Source: Clostridiaceae bacterium
Lineage (GTDB): Bacteria; Bacillota_A; Clostridia; Clostridiales; Clostridiaceae
Assembly: GCA_029256485.1 (NCBI GenBank)
Contig: JAQSXU010000219.1
Location: 1-5,247 of the forward strand
Direction: 5' to 3'
Length of the DNA: 5,247 nt
In this document: piece by piece, positions 1 through 5,247 of the stretch
Numbering within the stretch: the first letter of the stretch is position 1
Layout of the letters: each line of letters opens with the position of its first letter
Notes under the pieces: generated by a model
What the model saw: the letters and a program-made list of their open reading frames with translations, nothing else
Databases searched by the model: none
Told to the model about the DNA's origin: nothing
Made by a program: the position numbers and the translations under genes

Positions 1-402
1 TGGGTAATCTGGAATGTATTTGCTAATAGGATCTTGAACACTTAATAAATTCTTTTCTTGAAGCATTAAAATTGCTGTTGCTGTAAATTGTTTTGTTATG
101 GAAGCAATTTCAAACTGAGTATGTGTAGTATTTTCAATATTATTATCATAATCTGCCATTCCAAAGGCTTTATCAAACAATATAGTACTTCCTTCTGCAA
201 TAAGAATTGAACCACTAAACTGATAGTCCTTAGAATAATTATCAATATATTCTATTATCTTTGACTGTGTGTACTTATTAATTCCGTTAGAACTTTCCAT
301 TAACGCTTTTGCCTCATTAGGTTCATTGCTTGAACACCCATTAAGCAGCAATGCAATCACAATTGTCAATGCTGCAATATATAATATTAATTTTTTAATC
401 AT
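1..402 (-). CDS. Lipoprotein serine hydrolase, beta-lactamase class C-like family (3' end cut by window)
   Basis: The first 134 codons are present; the C-terminal part lies beyond the left edge. The N-terminus is a lipoprotein signal: MIKK, a hydrophobic stretch to about residue 20, then a lipobox L20-N21-G22-C23, so the mature protein would be lipid-anchored at Cys23 on the outer face of the membrane (Asn at -2 is unusual but tolerated). Residues 63-134 match the start of the beta-lactamase/esterase fold (Pfam Beta-lactamase, PF00144): FSGSILIAEG, then the FEIASITKQFTA segment, in which S101-I-T-K104 is the SxxK nucleophile motif, then LSVQDPISKYIPDYP, a typical continuation. The second catalytic motif (YxN) would lie outside the window. 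The ATG at 402 has GAGGG (412-416) 9 bases upstream. Family members include D-alanyl-D-alanine carboxypeptidase-like enzymes, esterases and true beta-lactamases; the substrate cannot be read here. It has its own promoter and sits behind the operon terminator, so a link to beta-glucoside use is not implied. Confidence 0.85.
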   Translation of the reverse strand, partial: MIKKLILYIAALTIVIALLLNGCSSNEPNEAKALMESSNGINKYTQSKIIEYIDNYSKDYQFSGSILIAEGSTILFDKAFGMADYDNNIENTTHTQFEIASITKQFTATAILMLQEKNLLSVQDPISKYIPDYP

Positions 403-482
403 AAATTATTTCCCTCAAAGTCTGAAATATTAGTAAATTTGTTTAAAAATTAACTACATAATCTTTTGTTAAATTTTTTTAT

Positions 483-491
483 ATTATAACA
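483..491 (-). promoter_or_regulatory. Extended -10 promoter for the lipoprotein hydrolase gene
   Basis: On the minus strand this reads TGTTATAAT, a perfect TGn extended -10 element. It would start transcription near position 476 and leave a leader of roughly 70 bases before the ATG at 402. No good -35 hexamer is present at 17 bases (ACAATT); a TTGAAC lies 21 bases upstream, which is too far. Extended -10 promoters often do without a -35. It begins directly after the T-tract of the upstream operon's terminator, as expected for an independent transcription unit. Confidence 0.6.
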
Positions 492-513
492 CAGTTTCAC
501 TAATTAATTGTTC

Positions 514-559
514 AAAAAAATACGCTGTCAAAGAAAATTAATTTCTTCAACAACGTATT
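514..559 (-). terminator. Rho-independent terminator of the beta-glucoside operon
   Basis: As minus-strand RNA, the arm from 559 to 542 pairs with the arm from 536 to 519 over 18 positions around a 5-base loop. There are 15 Watson-Crick pairs and 3 G-U wobbles and no mismatch. A run of seven U follows from complementing A514-A520, two of them inside the stem base. Read as plus-strand RNA the wobbles become C-A or A-C mismatches and there is no U-tract, so the element works only for minus-strand transcription. It sits about 140 bases past the permease stop codon. The stretch between (560-699) is very AT-rich and shows no gene or GC-containing stem. Confidence 0.85.
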
Positions 560-699
560 AATTCTTAATGCCTTGATAATTCAAGTAATTTACTAAACTC
601 ACTACCAAACTTAGATTATAAATTTAATTTGTATAATACAGTCATTTCTTTTTAGCTATAATTTTAATTTCCTTTATAATAATGTATTAATTCATAATT

Positions 700-2544
700 T
701 TAAGAAATCACCATTAGAGTTTCACCCATATTAATATTCCCCTCACCTAAAGTCCCTACCTCTGAATAATTATTTGAATTAGAAATAATTATTGGAGAAG
801 TTATATCATATCCTTTATCTTTAATAGCTTTTAAATCAAATTCAAGTAATTTATCTCCACTTGATACCTTATCTCCTACTTTTACAAATTCATTAAAATA
901 TTCTCCTCCAAGTTTAACAGTATCTAAGCCTATATGAATTAAAATTTCTATTCCTTCCTCTGAAGTTATACCAATTGCATGTTTTGTATTAAAAACTAGA
1001 GACACTTCTCCATTAATTGGAGAATATACAACTCCCTCCTCTGGAATTATTGCTACGCCTTTCCCCATAATTTCATTGGAAAAGACTTCATCTTTTACAT
1101 TTTTAAGTGATATAGCAATTCCTTTAATTGGACTATTTATTACAACATCTTCGGTTAGTTTTATTTCTTTATTAGTACTTTGAATCTCTGCATTTTCAAC
1201 TGGATCATCAAATCCCAAGAAATAGCTTGCAATAAATGATGAAGCGATTGAAATTACTACAGTTACAACTGCCAAATAAAAATTAGACATAATCCCTGAT
1301 CCATCTGTTGGTATAAATGTTGGTAATGCAGCAAGCCCTGGTGAAACAATAGCATATTGCTTTAAATGCACAATTCCTGCAAATAATCCACCAATTCCTC
1401 CACCAATCATAGCTCCAATAAAAGGTCTTTTAAATCTTAATAGAACTCCAAAAATTGAAGGTTCAGTTATTCCAAGAACTCCAGTAATTCCAGAAGATAA
1501 TGCCAACGCTTTAACATCTTTATTTCTAGATTTCACAGATACAGCTAATGATGCTGCTCCAACCGCTACATTTGCTGAAAGCATTCCTGGCATTACAAAT
1601 GCATCATATCCGTTTGCCGCCATTGCTGCAAATACCAAAGGGAAAAGCGCTTGATTCATTCCAGTCATTACAAGGAATGGAGTAAATGCTCCTATTAGTC
1701 CAACTGACAACCATCCAAGCTTTACATTTATAAAATTTAATGCACTAGCAACATAATTTCCTATAATTATTCCTAAGGGACCTAATGCTATTAATGTTAC
1801 AGGTGTTACTATTAATATAGTTATTAAAGGTTTTGCGAAAAATTTTATTTCCTTAGGTGTTATTTTATCCACACCTTTATCTACTATGCTCATAAATAAT
1901 ACACCTAATATTATAGGAACTACTGATGTATTATAATTAGCTTGAGTAATAGGAATTCCAAAGAAATCTAGTCCAGCTTTTCCATCAATATTGCTATGAA
2001 CAAGAATAGCTGCTAGATAAGCTCCCATCATTGGATTTATACCAATCTTTTTGGCTGCACTATAACCTACATAAATTGGTAGAAAGAAAAATCCTGCATT
2101 ATTAATTGTATTTAATACAACATATGTACCAGTTTGAGTTGAAAGACCAAAAAAGGTTACACAAATATTTAATATTGCCGATACTAACCCGGCTGCTACT
2201 AAAATAGGTAAAACTGGTACAAAAGTTCCACTAATAAAATCTACAATTGATCCAAAGATATTTTTCTTTCCATCAGCTTCAACTTTTCCACCTTTTTTAA
2301 AATCCCCTAATTTAACAAATTCATTATATACATTTCCAACTTCTGTCCCTATAACAACTTGTATTTCTTTTCCTCTAGTAACTAACCCCATAACTCCCTT
2401 AATACTTTTTATTTTATTCTCATCAATTTTGGAGTTATCATTTAAAGTCAAACGTAAACGTGTAGCGCAATGGTTGACAACAGCTATATTTTCAACATTA
2501 CCACTAGCTTGAAGAATTTCTTTTGCTAAATTTTTATAATTCAC
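700..2544 (-). CDS. bglF: Beta-glucoside-specific PTS permease, EIIBCA
   Basis: This 614-residue membrane protein imports and phosphorylates beta-glucosides. Phosphate flows from HPr to EIIA, then EIIB, then the sugar. All three domains are visible. EIIB (about 1-80) has the NHCATRLRLTL motif with phosphocysteine C26. EIIC (about 95-445) has roughly ten hydrophobic segments and the GITEP signature at 358-362. EIIA of the glucose type (about 465-614) has H522 (in KHAIG) and H537 (in ILIHIGLD), spaced 15 residues apart as in IIA-Glc, with H537 the phosphorylation site. Length and domain order match BglF/BglP. The start is GTG with an excellent Shine-Dalgarno 6 bases upstream. It is the last gene of the operon, 18 bases after the phospho-beta-glucosidase, which supports a beta-glucoside substrate; cellobiose versus salicin/arbutin cannot be decided. 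The name is used by family analogy (BglP in Bacillus). No frame damage is seen. Confidence 0.93.
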   Translation of the reverse strand: MNYKNLAKEILQASGNVENIAVVNHCATRLRLTLNDNSKIDENKIKSIKGVMGLVTRGKEIQVVIGTEVGNVYNEFVKLGDFKKGGKVEADGKKNIFGSIVDFISGTFVPVLPILVAAGLVSAILNICVTFFGLSTQTGTYVVLNTINNAGFFFLPIYVGYSAAKKIGINPMMGAYLAAILVHSNIDGKAGLDFFGIPITQANYNTSVVPIILGVLFMSIVDKGVDKITPKEIKFFAKPLITILIVTPVTLIALGPLGIIIGNYVASALNFINVKLGWLSVGLIGAFTPFLVMTGMNQALFPLVFAAMAANGYDAFVMPGMLSANVAVGAASLAVSVKSRNKDVKALALSSGITGVLGITEPSIFGVLLRFKRPFIGAMIGGGIGGLFAGIVHLKQYAIVSPGLAALPTFIPTDGSGIMSNFYLAVVTVVISIASSFIASYFLGFDDPVENAEIQSTNKEIKLTEDVVINSPIKGIAISLKNVKDEVFSNEIMGKGVAIIPEEGVVYSPINGEVSLVFNTKHAIGITSEEGIEILIHIGLDTVKLGGEYFNEFVKVGDKVSSGDKLLEFDLKAIKDKGYDITSPIIISNSNNYSEVGTLGEGNINMGETLMVIS

Positions 2545-2550
2545 AATAAT

Positions 2551-2558
2551 CCCTCCTT
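2551..2558 (-). promoter_or_regulatory. Ribosome binding site fixing the GTG start of the PTS permease
   Basis: The minus strand reads AAGGAGGG, near-perfect complementarity to the 16S rRNA tail, 6 bases before the GTG at 2544. It lies entirely in the 18-base gap after the glucosidase stop and settles the non-ATG start. It is the strongest such site in the operon, compatible with high permease output or with reinitiation after the upstream gene. Confidence 0.85.
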
Positions 2559-2562
2559 ATAT

Positions 2563-3993
2563 TTACCACTCTTGACCATTAGATTTAATTAACTTAGAAT
2601 ACCAATAAAATGAGTCTTTCTTAATTCTTCTTAAATCCAAAACCTCTTCATCTGTTGTATTTACATAAATTAATCCATAACGCTTAGCCATACCATTTCC
2701 TGTACTTAATAAATCTGTAAAAGACCAAGGGTTATAAGCTATAACTTTGCACCCATCCATAATTGCCATACCAACTTGATAAATTTGATCCTTTAAAAAT
2801 TTAATACGTTCTTCATCGTGAATACATCCATCTTCTCCAATACATTCATGAGCTCCAAATCCATTTTCTGTAATCATCATTGGTAATTGATAATGATCCC
2901 ACATATAACGTAACATATAACGCATAGCAATCGGATCTATCTCCCAATCCCAATCAGTTGTCTCAACATGTGGATTTGCTGCTAGCTGATACATACCTGG
3001 AAATTTAGGATAAACAAATTGTCCTTTTACTCCATTTTTATTAAGTTGAAGCTCTAAATACTCTTCATTTAGCTTACAATCTTTAGCTACATTACTTCTA
3101 TAACAATTTAGTGCAAAAAAATCTATTTTTGCCTTTTTAATTAATTCCATATCTCCTTCTCTTATATCAGGATCAATGTCATTATCTGCCCAGAATTTTT
3201 TTATGAACCCATTGTACTCTCCATGAACATATAAATCATTCCACATTTTTTCTGTAAATTCTTCAGCATTCATTGCTGCAATTTGGTCTTCTGGCTTACA
3301 GCTTTCTGGATAAATAGGTACATATCCTGGTACTGGACCAATCTTTCCATCTTCAACAATTTCATGACAAGCAATTACAGCTTTTGCATGGCAAAGATTC
3401 ATAATATGATTTATTTTCCATTTTTCTTTTTCCCAATTCGTACATCCTTTATTTACTCCAAGCCATTCTCCATAACAAATCTGCATATTTTGTTCATTAA
3501 TAGATAGCCAATACTTTACCCTATCTCCAAACTCTTTGAAACATACTCTAGAATAATGCTCAAAAGCATCAATAATTTCTCTATTAAGCCAACCACCTAA
3601 CTTTTCATCTATCCATACTGGCATATCATAATGATATAGTGTAACTATTGGTTCAATATTATTTGAAACTAATTCATTAATTAAATTATTATAAAATTCC
3701 ACACCTTCTGGATTTACTTTTCCATCTTCATTTGGAATAATTCTTGACCATGATATAGAGAATCTATAGGATGAAAAACCGCATTCAGCCATTAGTGCTA
3801 CATCTTCCTTATAATGATGATAATGATCTGCTGCTATTGTATTATCCGTAAATGGTTTCTTCTTTTTACTGTTTATATCTATAATTGCAGGAGTTCTCCC
3901 CCCCTCAGCAACACCGCCTTCTACTTGCCATGCTGCACTAGATGCCCCCCACATAAAATCTTTTGGAAATATTGGATTTGTATTATAATACAT
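2563..3993 (-). CDS. bglA: 6-phospho-beta-glucosidase, glycoside hydrolase family 1
   Basis: This 476-residue cytoplasmic enzyme hydrolyses the 6-phospho-beta-glucosides delivered by the PTS to glucose-6-phosphate plus glucose or aglycone. GH1 landmarks are in order: the N-terminal FPKDFMWGASSAAWQVEGG (9-27), YRFSISWSRI (76-85), LYHYDMPVW (119-127), acid/base E167 in SINEQN, and nucleophile E376 in ITENG (374-378). The phosphate-binding pattern of 6-phospho-glycosidases is present as S430, K437 and Y439 in LLSTGNGMAKRYG. The spacing of 7 and 2 equals that of Ser428/Lys435/Tyr437 in lactococcal LacG. The residue after the serine is Thr431, not the Trp of 6-phospho-beta-galactosidases, so a glucosidase is favoured. 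Length is normal for the family. The ATG at 3993 has a modest AAAGGA site about 10 bases upstream, 23 bases after the regulator stop. Oddity: the first 35 codons hold runs of seven and six G. The symbol is by family analogy (also called bglH or ascB). Confidence 0.93.
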   Translation of the reverse strand: MYYNTNPIFPKDFMWGASSAAWQVEGGVAEGGRTPAIIDINSKKKKPFTDNTIAADHYHHYKEDVALMAECGFSSYRFSISWSRIIPNEDGKVNPEGVEFYNNLINELVSNNIEPIVTLYHYDMPVWIDEKLGGWLNREIIDAFEHYSRVCFKEFGDRVKYWLSINEQNMQICYGEWLGVNKGCTNWEKEKWKINHIMNLCHAKAVIACHEIVEDGKIGPVPGYVPIYPESCKPEDQIAAMNAEEFTEKMWNDLYVHGEYNGFIKKFWADNDIDPDIREGDMELIKKAKIDFFALNCYRSNVAKDCKLNEEYLELQLNKNGVKGQFVYPKFPGMYQLAANPHVETTDWDWEIDPIAMRYMLRYMWDHYQLPMMITENGFGAHECIGEDGCIHDEERIKFLKDQIYQVGMAIMDGCKVIAYNPWSFTDLLSTGNGMAKRYGLIYVNTTDEEVLDLRRIKKDSFYWYSKLIKSNGQEW

Positions 3994-4016
3994 AAATAAT
4001 CATTCCTTTCTTTACT

Positions 4017-4811
4017 CTATTTTTTTATTTTTCCATACTTTCTTACATAAGTGCTATAAATCACATCAAACATATAATTTATTCCATACTTTCCATAAAC
4101 GCCTCTGCCTTCATTGGATCTATCTTTAGCACTCAAATGGTAAACCTTATCATACCAATCACTAAATATCTTATCTCTATTTACTGTAACTAAAATCTTA
4201 TGAGCATTACATTTAGATATATAATCATGTGATGCTTTAGCAAAGGTTCCTGTTGACGAAATTGTAATTAAAATATCTTGTTTATCTAATGTATTAATTA
4301 AAGTTTTATCAGTATAAGCATCAGAAATTACTCTTATGATCTTGCCATGAAAAATCATTGATTGTTGAAATTCTCTAATAACAGATGTAGAAGTATCTGA
4401 GGTCAAAAAAACTACATATCTACTTTCATAAATCTTATCTGCTATTTTTTCTGTTTCATCTACATTCATGCGTTTATCAAGCTCTTGAATCATTTCATTT
4501 ATTTCTCTAGTCAAAGTTTCTCTATAATTCTCTCTATTAACATGTATCATATAGTGAGAATATTGATCATCATATTCACTAAATGCTGTCTTTAAATCCA
4601 AGAAATTTTCATATCCTATAGATTTACAAAAACGCCTTACACTTGAACGTGAAACAAAACAATCTGCAGCAACTTCATAAATATTCAATTCTGATAATCT
4701 ATGATAGTGTTCCAGAAAATAATGAGCTAACACATAGTTTGAATCTTCCTGATTATTCTCATTGATCACTGAAAACAATGAACTTAATAAACTTAACCTA
4801 TTAATATTCAT
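4017..4811 (-). CDS. RpiR-family transcriptional regulator (HTH plus SIS domain)
   Basis: This 264-residue regulator is first in the operon. The N-terminal helix-turn-helix of the RpiR type (HTH_6) covers about residues 24-75; the region NIYEVAADCFVSRSSVRRFC followed by KSIGYENFLDLK is the typical recognition-helix signature. After a helical linker (about 76-125), the sugar-isomerase (SIS) domain spans about 128-258, with the phosphosugar-binding loop ITISSTGTF at 182-190 and ILVTV in a later strand. Family members bind phosphorylated sugars and act as repressors or activators of nearby sugar genes. Here it likely controls the downstream glucosidase and permease and itself; that is inference from context. 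I choose the ATG at 4811, with AGAGAGG 11 bases upstream, because the protein then begins as the family usually does. A TTG at 4901 in the same frame would add 30 residues, mostly hydrophobic and unlike the family. Stop is TAG. Confidence 0.88.
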   Translation of the reverse strand: MNINRLSLLSSLFSVINENNQEDSNYVLAHYFLEHYHRLSELNIYEVAADCFVSRSSVRRFCKSIGYENFLDLKTAFSEYDDQYSHYMIHVNRENYRETLTREINEMIQELDKRMNVDETEKIADKIYESRYVVFLTSDTSTSVIREFQQSMIFHGKIIRVISDAYTDKTLINTLDKQDILITISSTGTFAKASHDYISKCNAHKILVTVNRDKIFSDWYDKVYHLSAKDRSNEGRGVYGKYGINYMFDVIYSTYVRKYGKIKK

Positions 4812-4822
4812 AATCCAAGGTA

Positions 4823-4829
4823 CCTCTCT
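4823..4829 (-). promoter_or_regulatory. Ribosome binding site for the ATG start of the RpiR regulator
   Basis: The minus strand reads AGAGAGG, 11 bases before the ATG at 4811. The spacing is at the long end of the usual range, so initiation may be modest. This suits a regulator that heads an operon. A competing GGGAG (4908-4912) lies 6 bases before the TTG at 4901. Confidence 0.55.
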
Positions 4830-4835
4830 TCTTTC

Positions 4836-4849
4836 AGTAAATGTTTTCA
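4836..4849 (-). promoter_or_regulatory. Candidate cre (CcpA-binding) site in the operon leader
   Basis: The minus strand reads TGAAAACATTTACT. This matches the catabolite-response consensus TGWAANCGNTNWCA at 12 of 14 positions, with the central G and the final A replaced. It lies between the candidate promoter and the regulator start, where CcpA would block elongation when glucose is present. Catabolite control of beta-glucoside operons is well known in Firmicutes, but a 12/14 match in AT-rich DNA can arise by chance. The stretch also contains two TGAAA words 13 bases apart, which could instead belong to a regulator site. Confidence 0.35.
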
Positions 4850-4893
4850 CTATCATTTCTTGATTTAATAATATCAATAAAAAAATAATAGTG

Positions 4894-4912
4894 GGGTGCA
4901 ATTTTTGCTCCC
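4894..4912. repeat. Compact 19-base palindrome in the regulator leader; candidate operator
   Basis: Arms GGGTGCAA (4894-4901) and TTGCTCCC (4905-4912) are inverted repeats with one mismatch around a 3-base centre. A palindrome of this length and GC content stands out in the AT-rich leader and is of operator size. As minus-strand RNA it can fold into a short hairpin with an A-A mismatch. A U-rich stretch, including seven U, follows only after about 8 bases, so it is a poor terminator. It also contains the GGGAG and TTG of the alternative upstream regulator start. Confidence 0.45.
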
Positions 4913-4965
4913 TGACTTTTATGTATTAATAACAAATCCAATAAACTACACCTTAAACAATAATG

Positions 4966-5023
4966 TATATTGCATAAAATGAAAATAGAATTAATAGTTA
5001 TAAGTAAAAAAATGTGCAATATA
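4966..5023. repeat. Widely spaced perfect inverted repeat, TATATTGCA / TGCAATATA
   Basis: Nine-base arms at 4966-4974 and 5015-5023 are exact reverse complements separated by 40 bases, with centres 49 bases apart. The right arm overlaps the -35 of the candidate operon promoter and the left arm lies just downstream of its expected start. Two half-sites flanking a promoter in this way could be bound by a dimeric or tetrameric regulator such as the RpiR protein. The core word TGCAA recurs in the palindrome at 4894-4912. Confidence 0.4.
4991..5019 (-). promoter_or_regulatory. Candidate sigma-A promoter of the RpiR-glucosidase-PTS operon
   Basis: On the minus strand, TTGCAC (5019-5014) is followed after exactly 17 bases by TATTAA (4996-4991). 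These match the -35 and -10 consensus at 4 of 6 positions each. It would start transcription near 4984 and give a leader of about 170 bases before the ATG at 4811. It is the best pair I see between the upstream terminator and the regulator, but in such AT-rich DNA other -10-like words exist, so the position is tentative. Confidence 0.45.
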
Positions 5024-5041
5024 TAAATTTAAATACACCAC

Positions 5042-5085
5042 AAAAATACACTGCCTCCTACAATTAAGTAAGGGCAGTGTATTTT
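5042..5085 (-). terminator. Strong terminator after the upstream membrane-protein gene, probably bidirectional
   Basis: Perfect 13-bp arms at 5043-5055 and 5073-5085 (AAAATACACTGCC and its complement). As minus-strand RNA the stem extends by five more pairs (CUUAC with GUAGG, one of them G-U) past a single bulged A, with a 6-base UUAAUU loop. A tract of five U follows, from A5042-A5046. As plus-strand RNA there are four U at the stem base, so it could also act weakly in that direction. It lies about 50 bases after the stop codon at 5134 and insulates the beta-glucoside operon from upstream transcription. Confidence 0.88.
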
Positions 5086-5133
5086 ATAGTTTTCATTATA
5101 TAAGTAAAACGTAATTTTCTAACTTAACTAATA

Positions 5134-5247
5134 TTAATTATATTTTATAGATAATCCATGATATTTATTTTGTATCAACTTTATAACTGGTACTCCAACT
5201 ATTGTTACCACTACAAATTCACCAACTGCAACTTCTCCAATCGATAG
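5134..5247 (-). CDS. C-terminal end of a membrane protein, resembling a QueT-type ECF transporter S component (5' part cut)
   Basis: Only the last 37 codons and a TAA stop are present; the start lies beyond the right edge. The peptide runs LSIGEVAVGEFVVVTIVGVP, then VIKLIQNKYHGLSIKYN: one hydrophobic helix followed by a short basic, polar tail. The S-x-G-E-x segment before a helix, ending in G-x-P and a short charged end, is what I recall from the C-terminus of the QueT family (queuosine-precursor S components of ECF transporters). A 37-residue match is weak, and another small integral membrane transporter is possible. Coding status is well supported, because the frame is open to the edge and stops about 50 bases before a strong same-strand terminator. 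It is transcribed separately from the beta-glucoside operon. Confidence 0.6.
   Translation of the reverse strand, partial: LSIGEVAVGEFVVVTIVGVPVIKLIQNKYHGLSIKYN

Noticed and set aside
632..637. TATAAT on the plus strand as a possible promoter toward the permease gene
   Set aside because: There is no usable -35 at 16-18 bases and no plus-strand gene or RNA signature downstream; AT-rich spacers produce such words by chance.
3283..3507. Plus-strand open reading frame of 74 codons inside the glucosidase gene
   Set aside because: It lies wholly opposite a well-supported GH1 gene, has no recognisable domain, and its Phe/Ile/Tyr-rich product is what antisense reading of this coding region yields.
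3814..3999. Plus-strand open reading frame of 61 codons opposite the glucosidase start
   Set aside because: It is antisense to conserved GH1 codons, with a Cys/Ile/Tyr-rich product of no recognisable family.
4923..4939. GGATTTGTTATT on the minus strand, resembling the start of a BglG/LicT RAT element
   Set aside because: Only the first dozen bases resemble the consensus; the second half of the roughly 29-base element is not in register and no good overlapping terminator follows.
4834..5019. Minus-strand open reading frame of 61 codons upstream of the regulator
   Set aside because: It covers the promoter, inverted repeats and cre-like site and overlaps the regulator leader in another frame; the Leu/Ile/Cys-rich product looks like translated AT-rich non-coding DNA.
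1..5247. CRISPR arrays, transposases or IS ends, tRNA or rRNA genes, riboswitches
   Set aside because: No regularly spaced repeats, no transposase-like frame, no cloverleaf or rRNA segments, and no known riboswitch core was recognised on either strand.

Overview
The window is AT-rich with Gram-positive style Shine-Dalgarno sites (AAGGAGGG, GAGGG), A/T-ending codons and short intergenic gaps. All genes lie on the minus strand. Together with the gene families present, this suggests a low-GC Firmicute, most likely a Clostridium-type anaerobe. The taxonomic guess is inference; no rRNA or other marker is present.

Layout, in transcription order (right to left). At 5134-5247 is the last 37 codons of a membrane protein that resembles the C-terminus of a QueT-type ECF transporter S component. 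A strong, nearly bidirectional terminator (5042-5085) closes it. Next is a 232-base control region (4812-5043) with a candidate promoter, a widely spaced 9-bp inverted repeat, a compact 19-base palindrome and a near-consensus cre-like site. It feeds a three-gene operon: an RpiR-family (HTH plus SIS) regulator (4017-4811), a GH1 6-phospho-beta-glucosidase (2563-3993) and a beta-glucoside PTS permease of domain order IIB-IIC-IIA (700-2544). The gaps between these genes are only 23 and 18 bases. A rho-independent terminator at 514-559 ends the operon. Immediately beyond it an extended -10 promoter starts a separate gene, a lipoprotein of the class C beta-lactamase/serine hydrolase family, which runs off the left edge.

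How it works together: the permease takes up a beta-glucoside (cellobiose, or an aryl-glucoside such as salicin or arbutin) and phosphorylates it at C6. The glucosidase cleaves the phosphorylated sugar to glucose-6-phosphate plus glucose or aglycone. The regulator probably senses a sugar phosphate through its SIS domain and controls the operon, including itself. The layout differs from the best-known bgl/lic operons in having an RpiR repressor/activator as first gene, with no BglG/LicT antiterminator and no convincing RAT element.

Overall this is a well-formed but fairly ordinary sugar-utilisation locus. The parts most worth a second look are the control region upstream of the regulator, the ambiguous regulator start, and two G-tracts at the start of the glucosidase gene. 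I found no CRISPR array, transposon, tRNA, rRNA or clear new system.
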